From NCBI GenBank assembly GCA_026993705.1, contig JALWSJ010000378.1:23393-39869 (forward strand): a stretch of DNA of 16,477 bases, written 5' to 3'. Positions 7,725-15,105 of this stretch are shown piece by piece. The stretch's first letter is position 1; each line of letters opens with the position of its first letter. The notes below the pieces were generated by a model. That model did not search any database. It was given only the letters and a program-made list of their open reading frames with translations, and was not told where the DNA came from. The position numbers and the translations under genes were made by a program. The stretch comes from Flavobacteriales bacterium. Lineage in GTDB: Bacteria > Bacteroidota > Bacteroidia > Flavobacteriales_D > Parvicellaceae.

Positions 7725-8168
7725 ATGAACTGGGGAAAAGGAATAACAATAGCCATCATAGCATTTATGACCTATATTTTATTAATGGTTTATGTAATGT
7801 TTCAGCAATCGAACCAATTGGTAGAAGAAGATTATTACGAAAAGTCGGTAGGTTACGAACAACGTATACAAGCCAAGCGAAATGCAAAAGGGCTAGAAGA
7901 CCAAATCGAAGTGAGAATAGATGACAAGTATGTAGCTATTGATTTTCCATCTTCTGTTTCACTATCTGATATCGAAAAAGGAGATATTCACTTCTATCAA
8001 GCAAGCGATGGAACAAAAGATGCTCATTTTGGATTTTCCAAAGACGGAGGACAAGTACAAATCATAAAAAAAGAGAAACTAGCCCCCGGACATTACATCA
8101 TCAAGTTGTCTTGGTCAGAAAAAGATAAAAATTATTACGTAGAAAAAAGCGGTGTAGTTATAGAATAG
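7725..8168 (+). CDS. ccoH: FixH-family cbb3 oxidase assembly protein CcoH
   Basis: A 147-residue protein with an N-terminal membrane helix (MNWGKGITIAIIAFMTYILL, about 6-27) and a periplasmic domain. The segment NQLVEEDYYEKSVGYEQRI (about 30-48) is characteristic of FixH proteins in Bacteroidota. CcoH is a single-span protein that associates with the cbb3 oxidase during assembly in other bacteria. It begins 2 bases after ccoG stops, and the SafE-like gene begins 9 bases after it, which indicates one transcript. Sequence conservation in this family is low; the call rests on the motif, topology and place. Confidence 0.88.
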   Translation: MNWGKGITIAIIAFMTYILLMVYVMFQQSNQLVEEDYYEKSVGYEQRIQAKRNAKGLEDQIEVRIDDKYVAIDFPSSVSLSDIEKGDIHFYQASDGTKDAHFGFSKDGGQVQIIKKEKLAPGHYIIKLSWSEKDKNYYVEKSGVVIE

Positions 8169-8177
8169 TAAAGTAAC

Positions 8178-8891
8178 ATGATGGAATTAATAACCATAGC
8201 ATTTATAATGGGAATCGTTGGGAACTTACATTGTGTTGGAATGTGTGGACCTATCGCGATGGCCATACCCGTAAATAGAGAAAACAGACTGACTAAAACA
8301 CTGGGAATAGTCGCTTATAATTCGGGGAGAATATTCACGTACGTACTTTTAGGAGCGGTATTGGGAATTTTCGGAAAAGGATTCAAATTAGCAGGTATTT
8401 TACAATACGTCAGCATAGGTATAGGAATTATCTTTATCTTATCGGTTCTTCTTCCAAGTGTATTAAAAAAAGTATCGTTTGCCAATCGTTATTATCTAAA
8501 GTTCAATAATTGGATTAAGAGTAAGTTAGGTTATTTTCTCACTAAAAAATCAACACCGGCACTCTTTACACTGGGAATGCTCAACGGTCTATTACCTTGC
8601 GGACTTGTCGGAACTGCCTTGCTCGGAGCAGTTGCTTATGGAAGCGTACTAAAAGGAGCGTTGTTTATGGCAATGTTTGGTTTGGGAACTTTGCCTGCCA
8701 TGTTTTTAATCCCTTACTTTTCAGGTTCTATATCAATGAATATTCGCAATAAAATGAGCAGAGCCGTACCTTATATTATGGTACTGTTTGGAATTTTGTT
8801 TATTCTCAGAGGTATGAATTTAGATATTCCATATATAAGCCCGCCCATCAGCGAAGGAGGAGCAGAAGTAAAAAGTTGTTGTCATCATTAA
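8178..8891 (+). CDS. SafE/TauE-like membrane protein of the cbb3 cluster
   Basis: A 237-residue polytopic protein of the family annotated as sulfite exporter TauE/SafE but structurally close to the DsbD/CcdA-type membrane core. The N-terminal motif GNLHCVGMCGP (15-25; C19, C23) and the second-half motif NGLLPCGLV (136-144; C141) lie in the first helix of each half and are typical of the copper/cytochrome-linked subfamily. About six helices are visible. The tail ends SCCHH (233-237), a possible metal site. This subfamily is very often found beside cbb3 assembly genes, so a role in copper delivery or redox supply to the oxidase is inferred; sulfite export is unlikely here. An alternative start is the next ATG at 8181. 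The structured repeat begins 12 bases after the stop. Confidence 0.82.
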   Translation: MMELITIAFIMGIVGNLHCVGMCGPIAMAIPVNRENRLTKTLGIVAYNSGRIFTYVLLGAVLGIFGKGFKLAGILQYVSIGIGIIFILSVLLPSVLKKVSFANRYYLKFNNWIKSKLGYFLTKKSTPALFTLGMLNGLLPCGLVGTALLGAVAYGSVLKGALFMAMFGLGTLPAMFLIPYFSGSISMNIRNKMSRAVPYIMVLFGILFILRGMNLDIPYISPPISEGGAEVKSCCHH

Positions 8892-8903
8892 AAAGGTATG
8901 GCT

Positions 8904-9051
8904 TTGGGCGTTCCCTTTCACGAGTAAAAAATAAAGGTTTCACCATTTATTTTTTACTCGTGAAAGGTCGGGCTATCACTACTCACTCTTTTTGCCCGCA
9001 AAAGCGGGCGGGCAAAAAGGAGTTCAAACACGCCGTTCTATCCCTAACGCG
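8904..9051 (+). repeat. Structured interspersed repeat, copy 3
   Basis: Forward-oriented copy directly after the SafE-like gene. The closing pair is GCGTT (8908-8912) with AACGC (9046-9050). Stem 1 is a perfect 22-bp pairing (8914-8935 with 8946-8967) around a 10-base loop, GGTTTCACCA. The core GGTCGGGCTATC (8966-8977) follows. Stem 2 pairs TTTTTGCCCG (8989-8998) with CGGGCAAAAA (9009-9018). Both stems differ in sequence from the other copies yet are fully paired. The tail before CTATCCCTAACGCG is more diverged than in copies 1, 2 and 4. It could end the ccoGH-safE transcript, although no T-tract follows. Confidence 0.85.
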
Positions 9052-9185
9052 TAACATCTGAGCACAATAAAACGGTTTTATTTTCCTTATACTTCTTCAA
9101 AATTATTTTCCATAGCTGGTGCTATGCAAAAGAATTTTTCATCGTCTAAGAAAACTAAACTCCGTTTTCTTTGCTCTCACCTGTT

Positions 9186-9329
9186 ACGCGTTAGGGATAG
9201 GAACGGCATCCTTTTGGGTTGTTACATATATGCAACCCAAAAGATATAGTGGATAGCCCGACCCTCATTTGCAAAAGATACGTTGAGCGAGAGCGATATG
9301 TATCTTTTGCAAATGAGGGGAACGCCCAA
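9186..9329 (-). repeat. Structured interspersed repeat, copy 4
   Basis: Reverse-oriented copy. The closing pair is GCGTT (9188-9192) with AACGC (9321-9325). The shorter stem pairs CTTTTGGGTTG (9211-9221) with CAACCCAAAAG (9233-9243). The longer stem is a perfect 20-bp pairing (9262-9281 with 9300-9319) whose 18-base loop holds GCGAGAGCGATAT, as in copy 1, although the stem sequences of the two copies differ. The core is GGATAGCCCGACC (9251-9263). The flank CACCTGTTACGCGTTAGGG matches the start of the window at copy 1 with one difference. Confidence 0.87.
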
Positions 9330-9346
9330 CAACCAATCATTATTAA

Positions 9347-9366
9347 AATACCTTAAAAGTGGTATT
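9347..9366 (+). promoter_or_regulatory. Small inverted repeat upstream of feoB
   Basis: AATACC (9347-9352) and GGTATT (9361-9366) are separated by 8 bases, about 60-80 bp before the feoB start. A near-match to a -7 element, TATCTTTC (9383-9390), follows with no well-spaced -33 box. The repeat could be an operator for an iron or oxygen regulator, but it does not match a Fur box or the CRP/FNR core. Low certainty. Confidence 0.3.
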
Positions 9367-9424
9367 GTTGTTTTGGCTTTTATATCTTTCCTTTGTTGTT
9401 TAGAATTAATTAAAATAAGAAAAG

Positions 9425-11476
9425 TTGAATCACAGAAAAAAAATAGCATTGGTCGGTAACCCAAACTGTGGTAAAACTACCTTATTTAATTTACTGACGG
9501 GGTTAAATCAGAGAGTAGGAAACTTCCCAGGAGTTACAGTCAATAAGAAAACAGGCGTGTTTACATTGCCCAATGGTGAAGAAGCTGAATTAATTGATTT
9601 GCCCGGCACATATGGTTTGTCATCGGATTCGGAAGATGAAAAAATTGCTCAGGAGATTTTATTGAACCCCGATAATCCTTATTATCCCAATGTTGTACTC
9701 ATCGTTTTGGATGCAACCAATCTGAAAAGAAACCTCTTTTTAGCAACTCAAATTATAGATACGGGACTGCCTTGTGTGGTGGCATTAAATATGGTAGACG
9801 CACTTGAACACAAAGGAATTTCGGTAGATGCTGATTGTTTGAGTAATGAGCTATCTACACCTGTTTTTTTGATTAGTGCTAAGCAAAAAAAAGGCATTGA
9901 GAATTTATTGGAAGGGCTTTCAAAAGTGGCGTTTACGGCTAAAGATTTACTTGTACCGATTCCTCAGTCCGCGAAACAGCTTACACAAAATTTGGTTGAT
10001 CAAGGTTTGTTTAGCAATCAATATGTTGCTTTAAAATCAATTAATAACGAAGCTAAATATTCATGGGTCAATGATTTGGATTATGAAAAAATCGAGGAGA
10101 AGTATAAGTACAACAGACACGCAGCCGAACTTTTTGAAATTAACGACCGTTATGAATTTATTGATACATTAATTGAACATTGTATTACGATTGAAACAAA
10201 GGTTCAAAAGTCAAGAGATAAAATAGAACGATTAGTTATTCATCCCGTGTGGGGAACTCTACTCTTTTTATTTGTCTTTTTCTCTTTATTTCAAACGGTT
10301 TTTACGTTATCTGCCTATCCTATGGAATGGATTGGTACAGGAATTGAGTACTTGGCTGATTTTGCTTCCAAAGTTCTTCCAGAAGGAAGTATTAATAGTT
10401 TTATTGTGGATGGGTTGATTGCCGGTATAGGCGGGGTAGTTGTTTTCTTGCCCCAAATTATGCTCTTATTTGGGTTTATCACCGTTTTGGAAGATTCGGG
10501 ATATCTAAGTCGAATCAGTTTTATTTCGGATAAAATTCTTAGCTATTTTGGTATGAACGGGAAGTCGATTATTCCGCTTGTTGGTGGTTTTGCTTGTGCT
10601 GTCCCTGCAATTATGGCTACGCGTAATATAGAGAATCAAAGAGAACGCCTTATTACATTGTTTATCACTCCCTTAATGAGTTGTTCTGCCCGTTTGCCTG
10701 TTTATGTGTTTTTGGTTTCCTATATTGTTCCACGAGAATATTGGTTGGGTGTCGTTAATTTACAAGGACTTTTTATGATGGGCTTGTATCTATTGGGAAT
10801 TGTTTTCAGTCTATTGATTGCTTTGGTGCTCAATAAGTTTTTGCCTAAGGCTAATGATTCTTCATTTATTCTTGAGCTACCTAATTATAAATTACCGAGT
10901 TATAAAAACGTATTGTTTTCAATGTGGAATAAGGGTAAAATATTTGTTCGTCAAGCCGGAAAAATTATTGTGATTGTTTCCATAGCCTTATGGTTTTTAT
11001 CTTCTTTCGGGCCATCAAAAGAGCGTAAACTGATAACCGAAAAATACAACAGAGAGTTATTGTCCGGAAATGTAGATGCTAATCAATTGCAAACACAATA
11101 CAAATCGGAATTATTGGAACATTCTTACATTGGTCATTTCGGAAAAACAATAGAACCGGTCATTCGCCCTTTGGGTTTTGATTGGAAAATAGGAATAGCC
11201 TTGATTACTTCTTTTGCCGCTCGTGAAGTTTTTGTTGGAACTATGGAAACGATTTATAGTGTTGGGGGGACAAATCAGCAAACCAAGAAAATTAAATTTA
11301 CATTACCTACTGCTTTTTCTCTTTTGATTTTTTATGTGTTTGCTTTACAATGTATGAGCACCTTGGCAATTGTAAAACAAGAAACAGGTTCTTGGAAAAT
11401 TGTAATTTTACAATTATTTGTATTTACGGGATTGGCTTATTTAGGCAGTTGGGTAACTTTTCAAGTATTGAGTTGA
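9425..11476 (+). CDS. feoB: Ferrous iron transport protein FeoB
   Basis: A 683-residue Fe(II) transporter of the inner membrane with an N-terminal G domain. G1 is GNPNCGKT (11-18), G2 lies in FPGVTVN (T38), G3 is DLPG (58-61), G4 is NMVD (122-125) and G5 is SAK (151-153). A helical spacer domain (about 170-265) precedes a polytopic membrane region with the paired gate motifs GKSIIPLVGGFACAVPAIMA and later PLMSCSARLPVYVF. The length is within the normal range and the protein looks complete. The start must be the TTG at 9425: an in-frame stop lies at 9416-9418 and no ATG occurs before the G1 motif. No feoA is adjacent and none is fused to the N-terminus. A bidirectional terminator follows. Confidence 0.96.
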   Translation: MNHRKKIALVGNPNCGKTTLFNLLTGLNQRVGNFPGVTVNKKTGVFTLPNGEEAELIDLPGTYGLSSDSEDEKIAQEILLNPDNPYYPNVVLIVLDATNLKRNLFLATQIIDTGLPCVVALNMVDALEHKGISVDADCLSNELSTPVFLISAKQKKGIENLLEGLSKVAFTAKDLLVPIPQSAKQLTQNLVDQGLFSNQYVALKSINNEAKYSWVNDLDYEKIEEKYKYNRHAAELFEINDRYEFIDTLIEHCITIETKVQKSRDKIERLVIHPVWGTLLFLFVFFSLFQTVFTLSAYPMEWIGTGIEYLADFASKVLPEGSINSFIVDGLIAGIGGVVVFLPQIMLLFGFITVLEDSGYLSRISFISDKILSYFGMNGKSIIPLVGGFACAVPAIMATRNIENQRERLITLFITPLMSCSARLPVYVFLVSYIVPREYWLGVVNLQGLFMMGLYLLGIVFSLLIALVLNKFLPKANDSSFILELPNYKLPSYKNVLFSMWNKGKIFVRQAGKIIVIVSIALWFLSSFGPSKERKLITEKYNRELLSGNVDANQLQTQYKSELLEHSYIGHFGKTIEPVIRPLGFDWKIGIALITSFAAREVFVGTMETIYSVGGTNQQTKKIKFTLPTAFSLLIFYVFALQCMSTLAIVKQETGSWKIVILQLFVFTGLAYLGSWVTFQVLS

Positions 11477-11488
11477 TTAATAGATGAC

Positions 11489-11517
11489 AAAAAAAAGCTC
11501 GGATAAACCGAGTTTTT
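11489..11517. terminator. Bidirectional terminator between feoB and the DUF3108 gene
   Basis: CTCGG (11498-11502) pairs with CCGAG (11508-11512) around the loop ATAAA. A run of eight A (11489-11496) lies on the left and five T (11513-11517) on the right, so both strands give a GC stem followed by a U tract. It sits between two converging genes and 12 bases after the feoB stop, and ends 2 bases before the stop codon of the opposing gene. Confidence 0.82.
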
Positions 11518-11519
11518 AA

Positions 11520-12332
11520 TTATTTTTTTGAAATGGGGTTTTTAATTCCATCATAGTCTATTAATTCCATTTTAATTGAGCCTACCAATATACTAGCTTT
11601 AGCCATTAGAGGAATTTTATTTTCATCGTCAGAAATCCATACTGTCAAATCATCTTCATCTTTAAATATTCGGTCAACTTGAACAACCGGGCAGAACTTT
11701 AAAGCTCTGAACTTCCCTTGTTTTAGTTTTATGGTTTCTCTTCCTAAGAATTTAATTTTAAGCGGATATACTTCGCCGTCAACAAAAGACTCAAACTCAA
11801 AGATATCACCTTCCTGTGCGTTGGAAAAATCGAGTGTTCTGGCATAATAATAAGAGGAAATCATATCCTGAACATTGTAAGGTGCTTTGTATTCTTTGTC
11901 TCCTTCTTTTACTTTACCTTTATTTTGAATAAACGTATAGTTTTGGTTAATTGTATACCCTCCCTCATTCACTCGGCGAATAAACACCCAAGGAAAAAGG
12001 CTTTCAGCATCTATATAGCTCTCATAATGATCGTCAACTTTAAAAAACCAGTTAAATGAACCGATACTTTTTCCTTTTGCTACTACATGTAAGAGTTCTC
12101 TCTCTTTTATTTTTTTATCGGTAGGTTTAACTTCTAACGTAGCTATTGCCGCATCGATAATTCCATAGTGTAATCGATAGGTTAGTTTCTCACCGGGTTG
12201 AAAAGCATTGTTTTTAATTTTTCGATAAGTAAAGGCAGAACCATTTGTTTGTGTAGAATATACTCCGTCAGAAGCTTTCCCTGATGAAAGGACAACAATT
12301 GTGCTTAAGACCAATAAAATTAAACGTTTCAT
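11520..12332 (-). CDS. Exported DUF3108 protein
   Basis: A 270-residue protein. I start it at the ATG at 12332 because this opens a signal peptide (MKRLILLVLSTIVVLSSGKA); an ATG 13 codons upstream would put a hydrophilic stretch in front. After the signal, the motif FQPGEKLTYRLHYGIIDAAI (about 44-63) is the typical opening of DUF3108 proteins. The remainder is rich in beta-strand-like segments, ending LVGSIKMELIDYDGI, also characteristic. The family is common in Bacteroidota and Proteobacteria; its function is not known, and a periplasmic beta-barrel or lipocalin-like binding fold is only a guess. It lies 60 bases downstream of the response regulator gene and may have its own promoter. Confidence 0.85.
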   Translation of the reverse strand: MKRLILLVLSTIVVLSSGKASDGVYSTQTNGSAFTYRKIKNNAFQPGEKLTYRLHYGIIDAAIATLEVKPTDKKIKERELLHVVAKGKSIGSFNWFFKVDDHYESYIDAESLFPWVFIRRVNEGGYTINQNYTFIQNKGKVKEGDKEYKAPYNVQDMISSYYYARTLDFSNAQEGDIFEFESFVDGEVYPLKIKFLGRETIKLKQGKFRALKFCPVVQVDRIFKDEDDLTVWISDDENKIPLMAKASILVGSIKMELIDYDGIKNPISKK

Positions 12333-12364
12333 ATCTTTAAAATTTATATTCATTTCTAAAGAAT

Positions 12365-12372
12365 CAAACATA
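12365..12372 (-). promoter_or_regulatory. Candidate -7 element for the DUF3108 gene
   Basis: Read on the - strand the sequence is TATGTTTG, an exact match to TAnnTTTG, lying in the 60-base gap before the DUF3108 gene and giving a leader of about 25 bases to the chosen ATG. There is no clear TTTG box at the -33 position, so this is tentative. It supports the shorter start, because the longer reading would begin at 12371, inside the element. Confidence 0.4.
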
Positions 12373-12392
12373 ATGCCATTTCACGTTAAATT

Positions 12393-13094
12393 CTAGTCCG
12401 TTTTTGGAACATCTGATAAGACAAACCCAATTCCATGAATATTTTTAATCTGAATATTGGGGTCACTTTTTAAGTATTTTCTCAATTTTGTAATAAACAC
12501 ATCCAAACTTCTGCCGTTAAAATAATTATCATCTCCCCAGACCATATTCAAAATTAGTTCACGTTCTACCACTTTATCTTTTTGTTGAGCTAATAATTTT
12601 AAAATTTCGGCCTCTTTTTTAGTTAGTTTTTTTTCTTCGCCATCTGCCGTTAGCTGATAATTTACAATATCAAACCTGTACTTTCCTATTTGTATTTTGT
12701 CGGCGTCAACTTTAATGTGTTTTCCTGTTCTCTTTAGTATAGCTTCAATCCTCAGTTGTAACTCGTCCATACTAAAGGGTTTGCTGATATAATCATCTGC
12801 TCCCATTTTAAAACCTTTGATTCTATCCTCTTCCATTGTACGGGCAGTTAGAAAAAACATAGGCACTTCCGCATCTACTTTACGAATATCTTCAGCAAGA
12901 CTAAAGCCATCTTTTTTGGGAAGCATCACATCCAAAAGACATAAATCGTATTTTCCTGAATTAAAATCTTTCAATCCTTCTTTTCCATCTTTGCTTAAAT
13001 GTACGTTATAGCCCAATAATCCGAGATTATCTTGAATGACGTATCCTAAATTTATATCGTCTTCTACAAGCAAAATATTTATTGTATCATTCAT
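12393..13094 (-). CDS. OmpR/PhoB-family response regulator
   Basis: A 233-residue two-domain transcription regulator. The receiver domain (about 5-118) has acidic residues E11, D12 and D13 (LLVEDD), phosphoacceptor D55 (LCLLDVMLPKKDGF), T83 (FFLTAR) and K105 (DDYISKPF), all required for phosphorylation. The C-terminal winged helix (about 132-228) has the expected signatures LTKKEAEILKLLAQ and NGRSLDVFITKLRKYLKSD, ending GIGFVL. It resembles the RprY-type regulators of Bacteroidota. No sensor kinase gene is adjacent. The gene starts only 7 bases after the amidohydrolase-peptidase gene stops, so the two are likely co-transcribed and it may control that operon or the DUF3108 gene beyond it. Targets cannot be inferred. 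Confidence 0.95.
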   Translation of the reverse strand: MNDTINILLVEDDINLGYVIQDNLGLLGYNVHLSKDGKEGLKDFNSGKYDLCLLDVMLPKKDGFSLAEDIRKVDAEVPMFFLTARTMEEDRIKGFKMGADDYISKPFSMDELQLRIEAILKRTGKHIKVDADKIQIGKYRFDIVNYQLTADGEEKKLTKKEAEILKLLAQQKDKVVERELILNMVWGDDNYFNGRSLDVFITKLRKYLKSDPNIQIKNIHGIGFVLSDVPKTD

Positions 13095-13101
13095 GATTAT
13101 A

Positions 13102-15105
13102 TTAATTTAATCCACTTACTATATATTCTAAAATCGTTCCGTTTTTATGGGTTTGTGGATGGATTAGTGCTTCAGTTATATATTTTGGTCGTTGAATTAA
13201 TTTTCTATCCATCATTTCAACAATGGTGTTGTAATTTTTAATAGCTGTTTTACCAATAAGTAGAGGGGTTAAATCGTATCCGCTATTCCACAATTTATAA
13301 AAGTTACTAAATCCTTTTAAGTATAGATAGTCTTTGGTAAAACCACCTCCCCTAAAAACACGCGTAACAAGAATGAAAGCTTCTTCTTTATCAACATTAT
13401 ATTCGGATGTAATAAAATTGAAAATAGTCTTAAAATCTTGTTTTTTAACCATCATATCGATTGCAATAACTCTAAGAGCTAAAATACGTAATCGTTTCAA
13501 TGTTAAATTTCCTGACAGGTATTCAGATAAAACAGCAAGCCCTTCTTGGGTATAAGTATTCACGGGCATACCAATATTAAAAATCTTAAGAGGTTGTAAG
13601 TTCGAGTTCATCGTAGTAACCATATGAACACCTATTTCATGATGCACCAAAAAGTCTATTTCTTTTTGACTAAAAAATACTCCATCTTTAACCAATACTG
13701 TTTTTTGATGATTAATAACCATTACCTCAGCTGCTATATCTTTGGTAATGCGAACTTTCGCTGAATCAAATCCATAAAACTCGAAACTTTCCTCAAAAGC
13801 TTTTTTAGCATCTTCTGAAGTTAATTTTTTGCCAGTTTTTCGTTCATTATCTATATTAGGTAAACTTAGAATATAGCGAGCATTTCTCAAATCAGTATCA
13901 CTAGGGCTTCCAAAGTAGCCTAAAGAATTATATAAGAATCTTTTTGTTCCAATTGTAGCCAATAAATCTATTTTATCAGCATAAGCACTAATTGTTGTTT
14001 CATATAGCTTCTGAATTTCTATATCCTCGATATGGTCAGCTTTAATAGAGTAAAGTTTTCGTTTTAAAAAATAAGGATCAATTTTTATAGGTCTATATTT
14101 AAAACTCGGATTAATGGTAAACTTACTTTTAAAGAAAGCTTTTTTCTCCTTTTCAATATTGATAGGATTAACAAATTGCAATAATTCAAAATTCTTAACT
14201 AATTCGTATAGTTCGGTATCAACTTTTAATAATTCGTCATCTAATTGATTGTCTAACAATGTATGTTTTCTACCTGACTGCCAATTCGTGAATTGCGTTG
14301 CAAATTCATTTGCATGATTTAAGATAGCCTTTTTCAATTCACTTTTTAATTCCTTTATCACACTAGGATAGCCAATTCCCTCCAATTCATCACAATATAT
14401 TTTTTTTACCTCAGTAGCCAATACCAATGTATTACTGAAATGCTGATTAATAAAAGCTAAGTTATACCCTTTACCTTTAAAAACGTCGTTAATAGCAGAA
14501 GAGGTTTCTATCTCTGAAATCTTAACTTTTTTAAGGTCTTCATTCCATTTTTCGACACACTCCTTAAATTTTACATCCACTCGTTCCGCACCGATATTAA
14601 ACACAGGAACGGGACGCTTCCATCTCCTGTAATTATAAGAATGCATATCGTAAACCACACACCCCGAGAATAATTCTTCTAACTTTTTTACTAAAGCATA
14701 AGTAACGCGATAATAATTATTGTGTTTTCTTAACGAAATTTGTTTCTCAGCCTTCGTTAGTGGTTTTTTCCAAACTTTCTTTCCCCACGCCTCTTCAAAA
14801 ATACAATTTTCCGGTTCTCTGTTCAAATCATATTCATAACGAGAATCATTTCCGACTAAAGTAATTGGCAAGGCAGCAATAAACTCATCCGTATAAGGAT
14901 CTTCCTCGTACCAACGTTCATAATCATTCAATGCACATTTGTCTTTTAGTTCTTGCCGAAGGTTACTTCCAGCATGAATAGCCGTACAAACATAAGGTAC
15001 GTACCGGTTGATTTTTACTTGAAACGAACCATCGGTTACTACCGCTTCAAATACCTCTTTGCGTTGTATTTTTTTTATAATTTCCTCAACAGAAAGTCTA
15101 AGCAT
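13102..15105 (-). CDS. N-formylglutamate-amidohydrolase-like / DUF1704 metallopeptidase fusion (QEGLA-motif protein)
   Basis: A 667-residue two-domain protein without signal peptide or membrane segment, so cytoplasmic. The N-terminal domain (about 1-270) resembles N-formylglutamate amidohydrolases: HAGS (44-47), TDEFI (72-76), SRYEYDLNR (88-96), E105/W107 (EEAWGK) and DMHSYNYRR (153-161). The C-terminal domain (about 290-667) is DUF1704, known as the flavohemoglobin expression-modulating QEGLA family. It has a zinc-peptidase motif HEIGVH (489-494) and the glutamate of TQEGLAVLSEY (E521) as probable third ligand. DUF1704 is shared with the eukaryotic tubulin tyrosine carboxypeptidases MATCAP/KIAA0895L, so a carboxypeptidase-like activity is plausible. 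All candidate catalytic residues are present. The start overlaps the stop of the ATP-grasp gene by 8 bp, pointing to a joint pathway. The substrate is unknown. Confidence 0.88.
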   Translation of the reverse strand: MLRLSVEEIIKKIQRKEVFEAVVTDGSFQVKINRYVPYVCTAIHAGSNLRQELKDKCALNDYERWYEEDPYTDEFIAALPITLVGNDSRYEYDLNREPENCIFEEAWGKKVWKKPLTKAEKQISLRKHNNYYRVTYALVKKLEELFSGCVVYDMHSYNYRRWKRPVPVFNIGAERVDVKFKECVEKWNEDLKKVKISEIETSSAINDVFKGKGYNLAFINQHFSNTLVLATEVKKIYCDELEGIGYPSVIKELKSELKKAILNHANEFATQFTNWQSGRKHTLLDNQLDDELLKVDTELYELVKNFELLQFVNPINIEKEKKAFFKSKFTINPSFKYRPIKIDPYFLKRKLYSIKADHIEDIEIQKLYETTISAYADKIDLLATIGTKRFLYNSLGYFGSPSDTDLRNARYILSLPNIDNERKTGKKLTSEDAKKAFEESFEFYGFDSAKVRITKDIAAEVMVINHQKTVLVKDGVFFSQKEIDFLVHHEIGVHMVTTMNSNLQPLKIFNIGMPVNTYTQEGLAVLSEYLSGNLTLKRLRILALRVIAIDMMVKKQDFKTIFNFITSEYNVDKEEAFILVTRVFRGGGFTKDYLYLKGFSNFYKLWNSGYDLTPLLIGKTAIKNYNTIVEMMDRKLIQRPKYITEALIHPQTHKNGTILEYIVSGLN

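Larger units (their letters stand above)
8904..9329. repeat. Large imperfect inverted repeat between safE-like gene and feoB
   Basis: Copies 3 (+) and 4 (-) face each other, and the spacer between them (9052-9185) is itself an imperfect inverted repeat. The ends are TTGGGCGTTCC and GGAACGCCCAA, and the exact centre is a perfect hairpin: CATAGC (9111-9116), loop TGGT, GCTATG (9121-9126). By hand alignment roughly 47 of 66 spacer positions match between the two arms, including blocks AAAACGG, TTTTC and AAAATT. No coding region, transposase or clear target duplication is visible. This accounts for most of the 533-base gap between the two genes. Confidence 0.8.

Noticed and set aside
8876..9061. 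61-codon open frame on the + strand across the end of the SafE-like gene and copy 3
   Set aside because: It overlaps the 3' end of a well-supported gene and then runs through both stems of the structured repeat. It has no recognisable protein features.
1..9329. CRISPR array
   Set aside because: The repeats are few, far apart, in both orientations and have no regular spacers or cas genes.
12333..12371. 13-codon extension of the DUF3108 protein
   Set aside because: It hides the signal peptide behind polar residues and would begin inside the candidate promoter element TATGTTTG.
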